Part shown: positions 1 to 6,762 of the stretch, piece by piece
Layout: every line of letters begins with the position of its first letter
Numbering within the stretch: position 1 is the stretch's first letter
Assembly: GCA_002167265.1 (NCBI GenBank)
Contig: NHDJ01000137.1
Location: 1-9,693, forward strand
Origin: Verrucomicrobia bacterium TMED56
GTDB taxonomy: Bacteria > Verrucomicrobiota > Verrucomicrobiia > Opitutales > Seribacteraceae
Direction: 5' to 3'
Length of the DNA: 9,693 nt
Notes under the pieces: generated by a model
Told to the model about the DNA's origin: nothing
Database searches by the model: none
Seen by the model: the letters and a program-made list of their open reading frames with translations, nothing else
Position numbers and translations under genes: made by a program

Positions 1-3
1 AAT

Positions 4-25
4 CATATCATCAAACAATGATATG
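4..25. repeat. AT-rich inverted repeat, 8-bp arms
   Basis: Perfect inverted repeat with arms CATATCAT (4-11) and ATGATATG (18-25) and a 6-base loop. It lies downstream, in the direction of transcription, of the short ORF at 63-206. The stem is mostly A/T and no U-tract follows inside the window, so it is a poor intrinsic terminator. It could instead be an operator for a gene beyond the left edge. The rest of 1-62 shows nothing recognisable. Confidence 0.4.
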
Positions 26-62
26 CTAGAAATTAGTATCGGTTTTAAGATTCTATTGCGTA

Positions 63-206
63 TCAGATTACATTATCAATTACATCGATGACAAATATGA
101 ATTTTATCAGATCCTGCTTCGCAGAGGTTTTTACATGTACCAAGTTTTGCCCAATCAATACATTTGAAAACCCCCATATGAAAATCCCTACAAAAAATAA
201 TTTCAT
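63..206 (-). CDS. Short signal-peptide ORF, possibly a truncated ExbB/TolQ-type gene
   Basis: This 47-codon ORF starts with an ATG that overlaps the TGA stop of the DUF3450-like gene (ATGA, 203-206), a classic sign of translational coupling. Residues 1-20 look like a Sec signal peptide: Met-Lys, then a hydrophobic run of Leu, Phe, Ile, Val and Trp, then Leu-Ile-Gly before Gln20. The stretch that follows (VKTSAKQDLIKF, about 25-36) resembles the mature N-terminus of the extended MotA/TolQ/ExbB-family channel proteins that often follow DUF3450 genes. After that the reading becomes Ile/Val/Asp-rich and stops at TGA (63-65). Another minus-strand frame is open from about position 70 to the window edge, so a frameshift or a decayed gene is possible. 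It could also be a genuine small exported peptide. That translation starts here is fairly well supported by the overlap; the family is inference. Confidence 0.45.
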   Translation of the reverse strand: MKLFFVGIFIWGFSNVLIGQNLVHVKTSAKQDLIKFIFVIDVIDNVI

Positions 207-976
207 CTATTGATGGAATTAGGTTTAGGGAAAGGAAGTTTTAAAAAACGAGGCATCGCCTGGTTCTGGAGAATGTCCACGCCAGTTGAGATTTCTAAAG
301 CTAATGAATCTTGCCTTTTCCATTTCCAACCAGTGCCACCCGGCATTCCATATCCAGCGACGGTACCTGATTCATTCACGAAATAAGCCACACTTAACCC
401 AAAGTAAAGAACTTGAAATTCACGGGAAATTCCATCTTCAAGAGAAAACTCCTGCCTTTCCAATGTAACAGTTCGATGGTAGAGCGAAATGGCCTGTATA
501 AGGGACAAAAGAGTGTCCACTCTCTGTTTAAAAGGAATTTGAGGCTGACCTTTCTTTAAAACAAGTTTGTCTTGAAAGGGTTTCAATCTTTGAGCAAGTG
601 GAGTTGGAATTATTTCAAACATTTCTTGTACTTGTTGATTAAGTTGCTCTATTCCTTTCAAAAGAGATAAGGTTGTTTCTTCAATCTGCTCTTTTTCTTC
701 AAGAAGCTCACTCCTTTGTTTTGCAGCTCCAACTGCTTCTTCTTTAGATTCTTCAAGTCTATCATTTAACTCTCGAATCTCAGTTAATAGAGAATTTCTG
801 ATATCGTGTAAGGAAGCTTTTTCCACTTCCCATTCGCTTGATTCTTCACTGATTAGCTGTTCTGTTTGGACCCATTCTTTGATTATTTGGCTCGTTTCCT
901 TGTAGGGAGATCCAACAACCCCTGAGCAAGTTATGAAAATAACAAAAAGTTTTCTTATCTGGGTTTTTAAAAACAT
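203..976 (-). CDS. DUF3450-like periplasmic coiled-coil protein
   Basis: A 257-residue exported protein of unknown biochemical function. Residues 1-22 form a signal peptide (basic MFLKTQIRK, hydrophobic LFVIFITCSGVV). Cys17 is preceded by Phe-Ile-Thr, which is not a good lipobox, so a soluble periplasmic protein is more likely than a lipoprotein. Residues about 30-120 are rich in Glu, Lys, Gln and Leu and should form a long coiled coil. The C-terminal part carries the pattern that recalls DUF3450: a long helix with ERQEF (173-177), REFQVLYFGLSVAYFV (185-200), then AGYG and a Gly/Trp-rich GTGWKW (214-219), and a closing FLKLPFP (244-250). In Proteobacteria such genes sit next to ExbB/TolQ, ExbD, TonB and TPR genes and are presumed to work in TonB-dependent energisation of the outer membrane. 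Here the next ORF overlaps its stop codon. The start is the first ATG after a candidate promoter, with no Shine-Dalgarno. The family call rests on remembered patterns, not on a search. Confidence 0.65.
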   Translation of the reverse strand: MFLKTQIRKLFVIFITCSGVVGSPYKETSQIIKEWVQTEQLISEESSEWEVEKASLHDIRNSLLTEIRELNDRLEESKEEAVGAAKQRSELLEEKEQIEETTLSLLKGIEQLNQQVQEMFEIIPTPLAQRLKPFQDKLVLKKGQPQIPFKQRVDTLLSLIQAISLYHRTVTLERQEFSLEDGISREFQVLYFGLSVAYFVNESGTVAGYGMPGGTGWKWKRQDSLALEISTGVDILQNQAMPRFLKLPFPKPNSINR

Positions 977-988
977 GGTTATAATTAC

Positions 989-1017
989 ATCTTACAATAT
1001 AGAAGTTCAGTTGGAAA
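989..1017 (-). promoter_or_regulatory. Candidate sigma-70-type promoter for the DUF3450-like gene
   Basis: On the minus strand, TTTCCA (1012-1017, 4 of 6 matches to the -35 consensus) is followed after exactly 17 bases by TAAGAT (989-994, 4 of 6 matches to the -10 consensus). Transcription would begin near 982, about five bases before the ATG at 976, giving an almost leaderless mRNA. This agrees with the absence of a Shine-Dalgarno sequence. Both boxes are imperfect and the surrounding DNA is AT-rich, so chance matches are possible. Confidence 0.4.
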
Positions 1018-1023
1018 GTTTAT

Positions 1024-1040
1024 TTGAGACTGAGTCTCAA
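1024..1040. promoter_or_regulatory. Perfect palindrome, possible Fur-family operator
   Basis: TTGAGACTGAGTCTCAA is a perfect inverted repeat of two 8-base arms around one central base. The inner 15 bases have the 7-1-7 layout of Fur-family boxes (TGATAATnATTATCA) and match 5 of 7 positions in each arm. The site ends six bases upstream of the proposed -35 box of the DUF3450-like gene, a sensible place for a regulator. It is not followed by a U-run on either strand, so it is unlikely to be the terminator of gatB. An iron-responsive role would suit a TonB/ExbB-type cluster. Binding by Fur or any other protein is inference. Confidence 0.4.
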
Positions 1041-1087
1041 TTTCATATCGTAGGTCTTTTTCAGTAATCTAAATAATGAGTCATGCA

Positions 1088-2551
1088 TTAAGATGCTAAC
1101 AATCGACGAAGGGTTTCATCGACAACCTTAGGATTTGCTTGGCCACGGGTAGCTTTCATTACAAAACCTTTCAAGGCGTTTATGGCTCCTTCTTTGCCGC
1201 CTCTAAATTTTTCAGCTGCATCAGGATCATCTGTAATTGCTTGAGCACAAAGTGCCTCTATTTCATCACCGTCAGAGTTCATTTCCAACCCTTTTTCGGC
1301 AATAAGTTCTTTGGCGGATTTACCGAATGTAAACATTTCAGGAAAAAGTTCTTTGGCCACATTATTTGTGATGATCCCTTCCTCGATAAGATTTACGAGT
1401 TCTGCTAATTTTGATGGAGACAATAAAGAATCTTTCAGGCATAGCTCTTCCCCATTTTCTTTTTCAGATTGTGCAAGTTCCCTGAGCAGGTCATTGACTA
1501 CCCAGTTGGCAACTTTTTGAGGAACTTGGGTGAGTGAAGCGGTCTCTTCGAAATACTCACAAAGTTGTCGGTCCACGCATAATGCAGAAGTGGATGAGTA
1601 AGGTAGGTTCATTTCCTTCATGTACCTTCGTTGCTTGTCAAAAGGTTTTTCCGGAAGTTCCTTACTTATACGATTCACCCATTCGGTATCAATTTTAACT
1701 GGCATCAAGTCTGGGTCAGGAAAATAGCGGTAGTCGTGTGCCATCTCTTTTGTTCGCATAGGGGTGGTATATCTTTGTTCGGGATTCCATCGCCGCGTTT
1801 CTTGTACCAGAGTTCCTCCTTCCTCCAATACCTTGGTTTGGCGGCGAATTTCGTATTCTACACCATTCTTAACCCCCGTAATCGTGTTGAGGTTTTTAAG
1901 CTCCACTTTCGTCCCCAAAGTGGATGAACCAACGGGTCGAATACTGATATTTGCATCGCATCTCAGTTGTCCTTTTTCCATGTCGCAATCTGAAATCTCA
2001 GCCGATACAAGGGAGTTGCGAAGTGAAGTGAGGTAGAAAAAAACTTCTTCGGGGGAATAAAGATCTGGTTCGCTTACAATTTCCAGAAGCGGGCAACCTG
2101 CTCGGTTGTAATCCACCAAACTGTCTGATTCATAGTGGGTTAGTTTACCAACATCTTCCTCTAAATGAATTCGCGTAAGTTGAACGACACGATGTGGACC
2201 GATTTCTGTAGGAGAGTTACCAGGCATTTCGATTTCAACCTCGCCCCCTTCGCAGATCGGTTGATCGAACTGTGAAATTTGGTAATTTTTTGGCATGTCA
2301 GGGTAAAAGTAATTTTTTCGATCCCACTTACAGATTTCTGAAATCTTGCAGTTCAAAAGTAAGCCAACTTTTATAGATTTTTCGATCGCTTCTCGATTCA
2401 TTACAGGCAAAGCTCCCGGCAAGCCAAGAATTGTAGGGTTGGTAAGTGTATTTGGAGGTTTGCCGAATCCTGTCCCCACCCGGGTGAACATTTTGGATTG
2501 CGTATCCAGTTGGACGTGTACCTCTAAACCTATAACCGCTTCGTATTCCAT
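1088..2551 (-). CDS. gatB: Asp-tRNA(Asn)/Glu-tRNA(Gln) amidotransferase subunit B
   Basis: GatB is the kinase and tRNA-binding subunit of the GatCAB amidotransferase. It phosphorylates the side chain of Asp or Glu on mischarged tRNA-Asn or tRNA-Gln and then completes amidation with ammonia delivered from GatA. The 487-residue protein has normal family length. Visible landmarks are GLEVHVQL (8-15) with its conserved Glu10 and His12, the block around NYFYPDMPKNYQ (80-91), HLEEDVGK (129-136) and the DYNRAGCPLLEIVSEPD signature (147-163). A C-terminal tail domain (GatB/YqeY type, about 330-485) ends the protein. The ORF is open a further 29 codons upstream, but that stretch lies inside gatA and does not look like GatB, so Met at 2551 is taken as the start. 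It begins seven bases after the gatA stop. AAGGA (2554-2558) sits only two bases before the ATG, closer than usual, so initiation may rely on coupling to gatA. No clear terminator follows the stop. Confidence 0.97.
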   Translation of the reverse strand: MEYEAVIGLEVHVQLDTQSKMFTRVGTGFGKPPNTLTNPTILGLPGALPVMNREAIEKSIKVGLLLNCKISEICKWDRKNYFYPDMPKNYQISQFDQPICEGGEVEIEMPGNSPTEIGPHRVVQLTRIHLEEDVGKLTHYESDSLVDYNRAGCPLLEIVSEPDLYSPEEVFFYLTSLRNSLVSAEISDCDMEKGQLRCDANISIRPVGSSTLGTKVELKNLNTITGVKNGVEYEIRRQTKVLEEGGTLVQETRRWNPEQRYTTPMRTKEMAHDYRYFPDPDLMPVKIDTEWVNRISKELPEKPFDKQRRYMKEMNLPYSSTSALCVDRQLCEYFEETASLTQVPQKVANWVVNDLLRELAQSEKENGEELCLKDSLLSPSKLAELVNLIEEGIITNNVAKELFPEMFTFGKSAKELIAEKGLEMNSDGDEIEALCAQAITDDPDAAEKFRGGKEGAINALKGFVMKATRGQANPKVVDETLRRLLAS

Positions 2552-2558
2552 ATTCCTT

Positions 2559-4031
2559 TTAAAGATTTGGCTGCTTGCGACCGAATTGACATTCCCTGTC
2601 ATAATCATGGGCAATGGAGAGCAGGCTCTCCTCTGCAAAGGCTGGTCCTATCAACTGCATTCCAATGGGAAGCCCGTTTTCTGAAAAACCGCAGGGGACG
2701 GAAATTCCTGGTAGTCCTGCAAGGTTTGTGGAAATTGTGTAGATATCGCTCAGATACATTGAAATTGGATCATCACTTTTTTCTCCGAACTTAAAAGCTG
2801 GGGTGGGTGACGTCGGCGTTAAAATCGCATCGACCTGAGCAAAAGCTTTATCAAAATCATTGCGAATCAAAGTCCTGGTTTTTTGTGCACGCAGATAATA
2901 TGCGTCATAGTAACCGCTACTAAGACCGTAGGCTCCCAAGATACATCGCCTTTTGACTTCTTCTCCAAATCCTTCACCTCGGCTTTTCGAATATACATCA
3001 ATCGCATTCTCTGCTAGATCGCTTCTTGATGTATAGCGAATACCATCATATCTAGCTAAATTTGAAGAAGCTTCAGCAGTTGCAATAACATAATAAACGG
3101 GTACGGAAAGTTCAGTAGTGGGAAGAGATATTTCCATCATTTGATAACCTTTCTTTTCGTACCACTGAATGGCTTGATCTAATGAGTCCCTGACATCATC
3201 GTCCATCCCTGGACCAAAGAACTCTTTGGGCAATCCAAGTTTACAAGGTTCTATCTTTCCTTTTAAGCATTCCGCAAACTTTGGAACAGGAGTAGGAAAG
3301 CTAGTCGAATCAAGAGGGTCGTGCCCTGATATAACTTCTAGAAGTTGAGCAGCATCTTCTACAGTTTGAGAAAAAGGACCGATTTGATCTAAAGAAGAGG
3401 CAAAAGCAGCAAGTCCATAACGGGATACCCTGCCGTAAGTAGGCTTCATGCCAACCACTCCGCACAAGGAGGCAGGTTGACGTATTGATCCCCCTGTGTC
3501 AGAACCCAGAGTCAAAGGAGTTTCTCTGGCAGCAACTGCGGCAGAACTTCCTCCACTGCTTCCTCCAGGAACTCTTTCCAAATTCCATGGATTACGGGTT
3601 GGTCCATAGGCTGAATTCTCAGTGGACGATCCCATGGCAAATTCATCGAGATTTAACCTTCCCCCGACTACTGCACCTGCTTTCTTAAGTTTAACGGTAA
3701 CGGTTGCATCATAAGGAGAGCGGTAATTTTCCAGTATTTTACTTGCAGCTGTCAGAGGTTGTCCTTTGGCTGAAATTACATCTTTGAGACCCACGGGTAC
3801 CCCGTCCAAAGGGCCTAGCAGATTACTGGAACTTCGACGCTGATCTGAGAATCTTGATTGTTCGAGCATATCCTCCTCATCGTAACTGAGAAATGCATGT
3901 ACTTTTTGATCAACTTCTTTGATTCGGTTAAGGAATGCGAGGGTGACTTCCTCTGAAGAGAAGTTTCCTTGAGCTAATCCTTCGGAAATTTCTAATCCTG
4001 TGAGTGAGAAAATTTCTGAATCATCAATCAT
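2559..4031 (-). CDS. gatA: Asp-tRNA(Asn)/Glu-tRNA(Gln) amidotransferase subunit A
   Basis: GatA is the glutaminase of GatCAB: it hydrolyses glutamine and channels the ammonia to GatB. It belongs to the amidase-signature family. The 490-residue length is normal. The Ser-cisSer-Lys catalytic triad can be placed: Lys83 in GVPVGLKD, Ser158 in the GGSSGG motif (156-161) and Ser182 in GSDTGGS (176-182). The spacing of 75 and 24 residues equals that of the well-studied Staphylococcus aureus enzyme (Lys79, Ser154, Ser178), so the subunit should be active. The ATG at 4031 lies six bases after the gatC stop, with no good Shine-Dalgarno sequence, which suggests translational coupling. There is no sign of damage or fusion. 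Confidence 0.98.
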   Translation of the reverse strand: MIDDSEIFSLTGLEISEGLAQGNFSSEEVTLAFLNRIKEVDQKVHAFLSYDEEDMLEQSRFSDQRRSSSNLLGPLDGVPVGLKDVISAKGQPLTAASKILENYRSPYDATVTVKLKKAGAVVGGRLNLDEFAMGSSTENSAYGPTRNPWNLERVPGGSSGGSSAAVAARETPLTLGSDTGGSIRQPASLCGVVGMKPTYGRVSRYGLAAFASSLDQIGPFSQTVEDAAQLLEVISGHDPLDSTSFPTPVPKFAECLKGKIEPCKLGLPKEFFGPGMDDDVRDSLDQAIQWYEKKGYQMMEISLPTTELSVPVYYVIATAEASSNLARYDGIRYTSRSDLAENAIDVYSKSRGEGFGEEVKRRCILGAYGLSSGYYDAYYLRAQKTRTLIRNDFDKAFAQVDAILTPTSPTPAFKFGEKSDDPISMYLSDIYTISTNLAGLPGISVPCGFSENGLPIGMQLIGPAFAEESLLSIAHDYDRECQFGRKQPNL

Positions 4032-4037
4032 GATTAC

Positions 4038-4331
4038 TTATTCTTCGATTACCTTAGGAACAACCACCTGATCATTTCTCGATTTAGGAGCGTTGAGTAA
4101 AGCTTCCTCCGATGAAAAGCTCTCCACTGCTTCATCTTCATCCCAAACATTGAATCTAGGGAAAGCATGGGCTGTAGGCTCAACTCCTTCGACATTGACT
4201 GCCTGAAGTTTCTCGAAATATTTCAACACATTTCCTAATTGCCCCTGGAATTTTTCACGTTCTTCAGAGGTCAGTTCAATACGGGCAAGATTGGTTACAT
4301 AATCAATATCGATGGGTAATTCTTCACTCAT
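4038..4331 (-). CDS. gatC: Asp-tRNA(Asn)/Glu-tRNA(Gln) amidotransferase subunit C
   Basis: GatC is the small subunit that wraps around the GatA-GatB interface and stabilises the amidotransferase. The 97-residue length is typical. The family pattern is seen in the N-terminal helix region (YVTNLARIELTSEE, 11-24), the following QLGNVLKYFEKLQAVN (31-46) and the GVEPTAHA turn (48-55). The acidic stretch WDEDE (62-66) and the late residues LLNAPKS (78-84) also fit. Only one base separates the pheT stop from this ATG, with a weak purine-rich GAGAAAG upstream, so it is almost certainly translated from the pheT message. GatCAB here implies that the cell makes Asn-tRNA and/or Gln-tRNA indirectly; which one cannot be told from this window. 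Confidence 0.95.
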   Translation of the reverse strand: MSEELPIDIDYVTNLARIELTSEEREKFQGQLGNVLKYFEKLQAVNVEGVEPTAHAFPRFNVWDEDEAVESFSSEEALLNAPKSRNDQVVVPKVIEE

Positions 4332-4332
4332 T

Positions 4333-6762
4333 TTACTTTCTCAATTCGTAGCTTGTTTGGGACTCAATTCCTAGGAGTATATTTTCGAATGTTTTATTTA
4401 CCTCCTCTTCTCTCAATGTTCTGTCTTTTGCTCGCATTCGCAATGTAAAAGCAATGCTCTTCATGTCTTCTGCCATACCTTTGCCGGTGAAAACATCGAA
4501 AATAATCACGGGGTCAAGGCTCATTTCATCAGATATGACTTGGCTGGCAATGTATTCCACTTTTTCCCTTACTGTCTCGGCGGGCGTACCTTTTTCGACT
4601 ACTAGGGCAAGATCTTTAATTGCGGGAGGGAATGTGGTGAAAGCGGAGAAGGTTGTTGGTTTCTTGCTTTTGTTAAACAAGACTGGATCGATCAAGATTT
4701 CGACCGCCAGAATTGCTCCTTTTAGATCGTATTTCTTGGTAAGGTTAAGATGTAATGTGCCAAGGCTAATTTCTAGTTTATTTCGTTGAACATCTCCCAA
4801 GGTTGCAGCGTATCCGTTTTGCCAAGGTGTTTGTTTATCCGAAGGCTGCCATTTACCTTTAGGTAAGTTTATTCCCAGTGCGTGAAGAAGTCGTTCCAAG
4901 GAATTTTTTTGTAAAAAGAAATCTGGCCTATCTTCTTCTTTCCAATTCTTGTAAGAACTTGCTTTTAAGTTGGCCCATGCGATGCTTATTAGTTCTGTAT
5001 TACCGCGGGGTCCAGGACGGAAAACTCTTCCGATTTCAAAGATTCGGTAAAGATTATTTAAATTTCTTTGGTTGTGTGCAAGAACCTCAACTAGACCGGG
5101 AAGCAAGGAAGCACGGACATGGGTGTGATCAGCATTGAGGGGGTTGCCAAGACCAAGATCGTCACGCTTAACATCAGGGAACCAAAAATTGAGTTCTTCT
5201 TCGGATCGTAGGCTGTAGTTACAAACTTCCTGGTAGCCCTGTCCAATGAGATTGTCAACCGCACGGTCGCAAAGATCGTAACTCGCTTCATTTTCCCTTG
5301 AAAGGCTGGGACTCAAAAATCTGGTTCCTTTCAAATCTGCGGTTCCATGGATCCGCAGGAATTCTTCGACCAAATCAATTGGCCGGTCGACTTCTGAACG
5401 ATAGGAAGGTACAGTGACTTGAATAGGGGAGGATCCATTCACTGAAAATCCGAGTCTTTTCCAACTCTTAATCAAACTCTCTGAGGTTACTTCAAAACCG
5501 CATCGATCTTTTACATAAGAAGTTTCGATCTCAATGGTTCGCGATGTACGAGGGAACTTTCCGATAGAAACAAATTCATTGCTTGTGGTACCACCCGCAA
5601 GGTTGATGATCAGATCAATGGCTCTTCTTGCGGCAAATTCTACGGCTTGAGGGTCTACATCTCGTGAAAATCTTTGAGAACTGTCAGTATGAAGTCCAAG
5701 GGAACGGGCTGTCGATCGCACAGTACCCGGATGAAACCAAGCTGACTCCAGAACGATTTCTGTAGTGTTGTCATCGACTTCCGCATCTACACTGCCCATT
5801 ATACCCGCAATGACTAGTGGTTTCTCAGAGTCCGCAATTACCATCATATTCGGGTCAAGGGTACGTTCGTGCTCATCCAAAGTGGTGATCTTTTCTCCTG
5901 CCCTGGCTTCCCGTACCACGATAGATGATCCAGAAATTTTTTTTAGGTCAAATGCGTGCAGGGGTTGACCAGTTTCGTGGAGAACAAAGTTCGTGATATC
6001 GACCACATTATTAATCGAGCGCAACCCGATAGATTCAATCTTATGCACCAACCAGTCGGGACTCTGAGAAATCTTAACTCCTTTGATTGACCAGAGGGTG
6101 TAGTAAGGACAGCGGGATGATTCGACTTTTAATGAAGATAAAAGGCAGTTTTGGTTTGGCGAATCTACTGGATCTGCAGAAGTCTCAACTTTTGGAATTA
6201 AAATAGGTTTTTGGTAGTAAGCAGAAACTTCTCGGGCTATGCCAAGGTAGCTAAGGCAGTCTCCACGATTTGCCGTAATTTCAAGCTCAAGTACCGTAGG
6301 TTTTGAGAAAACCTTTGTGATGGGGCATCCGATTTCTGATTCGCGGGGTAAGATAAGCAGACCTGCATCATCCTCACCAAGTTCGAGTTCTTTGGCACTA
6401 CACATCATGCCCTCCGATTCCACTCCCCGAAGTTTTGAATTTTTAATTTTGAACCCTCCCGGTAACTTGGCTCCGGGAAGAGCAACCGGAATCCGGTCAC
6501 CTGAACTGAAATTGGTGGCACCACAGACGATTTGAGCAGGTTTTTCAGTTCCAATATCTACTGAGCAGACACTTAAACGGTCTGCTTCGGGATGCTGGCT
6601 TTTGTCTAAAATTTTACCAACAACAACCTTATCAATTTTGGCAGTTGTGGTATCATCTCCTTCCTCCACTTCAATCCCAAGCATGGGAAGAACATCAATT
6701 AATTCTTCTGCTGGGTTTGGCAGATCAACATATTCAGATAACCAATCAAGATTTATTTTCAT
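4333..6762 (-). CDS. pheT: Phenylalanyl-tRNA synthetase beta subunit
   Basis: PheT forms the (alpha-beta)2 phenylalanyl-tRNA synthetase with PheS. It contributes tRNA binding and the editing site that clears mischarged Tyr-tRNA(Phe). The 809-residue protein shows the full bacterial layout: an N-terminal module, an EMAP-II-like tRNA-binding OB fold (about 42-150, with HPEADRL at 57-63 and QIVCGA at 77-82), a B3/B4 editing domain (about 210-390, with FVLHETGQPLHAFDL at 259-273), a B5 domain (about 407-475, ending in DLVEEFLRIHG), a catalytic-like core (about 480-690) and an anticodon-binding FDX-ACB domain (about 710-806, with FPPAIKDLALVV at 711-722). Its ATG overlaps the pheS stop as ATGA (6759-6762), so the two subunits are translationally coupled, as suits a stoichiometric complex. 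No truncation or frameshift is seen. Confidence 0.98.
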   Translation of the reverse strand: MKINLDWLSEYVDLPNPAEELIDVLPMLGIEVEEGDDTTTAKIDKVVVGKILDKSQHPEADRLSVCSVDIGTEKPAQIVCGATNFSSGDRIPVALPGAKLPGGFKIKNSKLRGVESEGMMCSAKELELGEDDAGLLILPRESEIGCPITKVFSKPTVLELEITANRGDCLSYLGIAREVSAYYQKPILIPKVETSADPVDSPNQNCLLSSLKVESSRCPYYTLWSIKGVKISQSPDWLVHKIESIGLRSINNVVDITNFVLHETGQPLHAFDLKKISGSSIVVREARAGEKITTLDEHERTLDPNMMVIADSEKPLVIAGIMGSVDAEVDDNTTEIVLESAWFHPGTVRSTARSLGLHTDSSQRFSRDVDPQAVEFAARRAIDLIINLAGGTTSNEFVSIGKFPRTSRTIEIETSYVKDRCGFEVTSESLIKSWKRLGFSVNGSSPIQVTVPSYRSEVDRPIDLVEEFLRIHGTADLKGTRFLSPSLSRENEASYDLCDRAVDNLIGQGYQEVCNYSLRSEEELNFWFPDVKRDDLGLGNPLNADHTHVRASLLPGLVEVLAHNQRNLNNLYRIFEIGRVFRPGPRGNTELISIAWANLKASSYKNWKEEDRPDFFLQKNSLERLLHALGINLPKGKWQPSDKQTPWQNGYAATLGDVQRNKLEISLGTLHLNLTKKYDLKGAILAVEILIDPVLFNKSKKPTTFSAFTTFPPAIKDLALVVEKGTPAETVREKVEYIASQVISDEMSLDPVIIFDVFTGKGMAEDMKSIAFTLRMRAKDRTLREEEVNKTFENILLGIESQTSYELRK

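Noticed and set aside
11..19. Cys17 of the DUF3450-like protein as a lipobox cysteine
   Set aside because: Residues before it are Phe-Ile-Thr, which do not fit the usual Leu-(Ala/Ser)-(Gly/Ala)-Cys pattern. The interval given is in residues of that protein.
1024..1040. Palindrome as the gatB terminator
   Set aside because: The stem would be short and the bases after it are not U-rich on either strand; its symmetry and place upstream of a promoter fit an operator better.
2552..2638. 29-codon in-frame extension of gatB upstream to 2638
   Set aside because: It lies wholly inside the 3' end of gatA, does not resemble GatB, and the Met at 2551 matches the normal family N-terminus.
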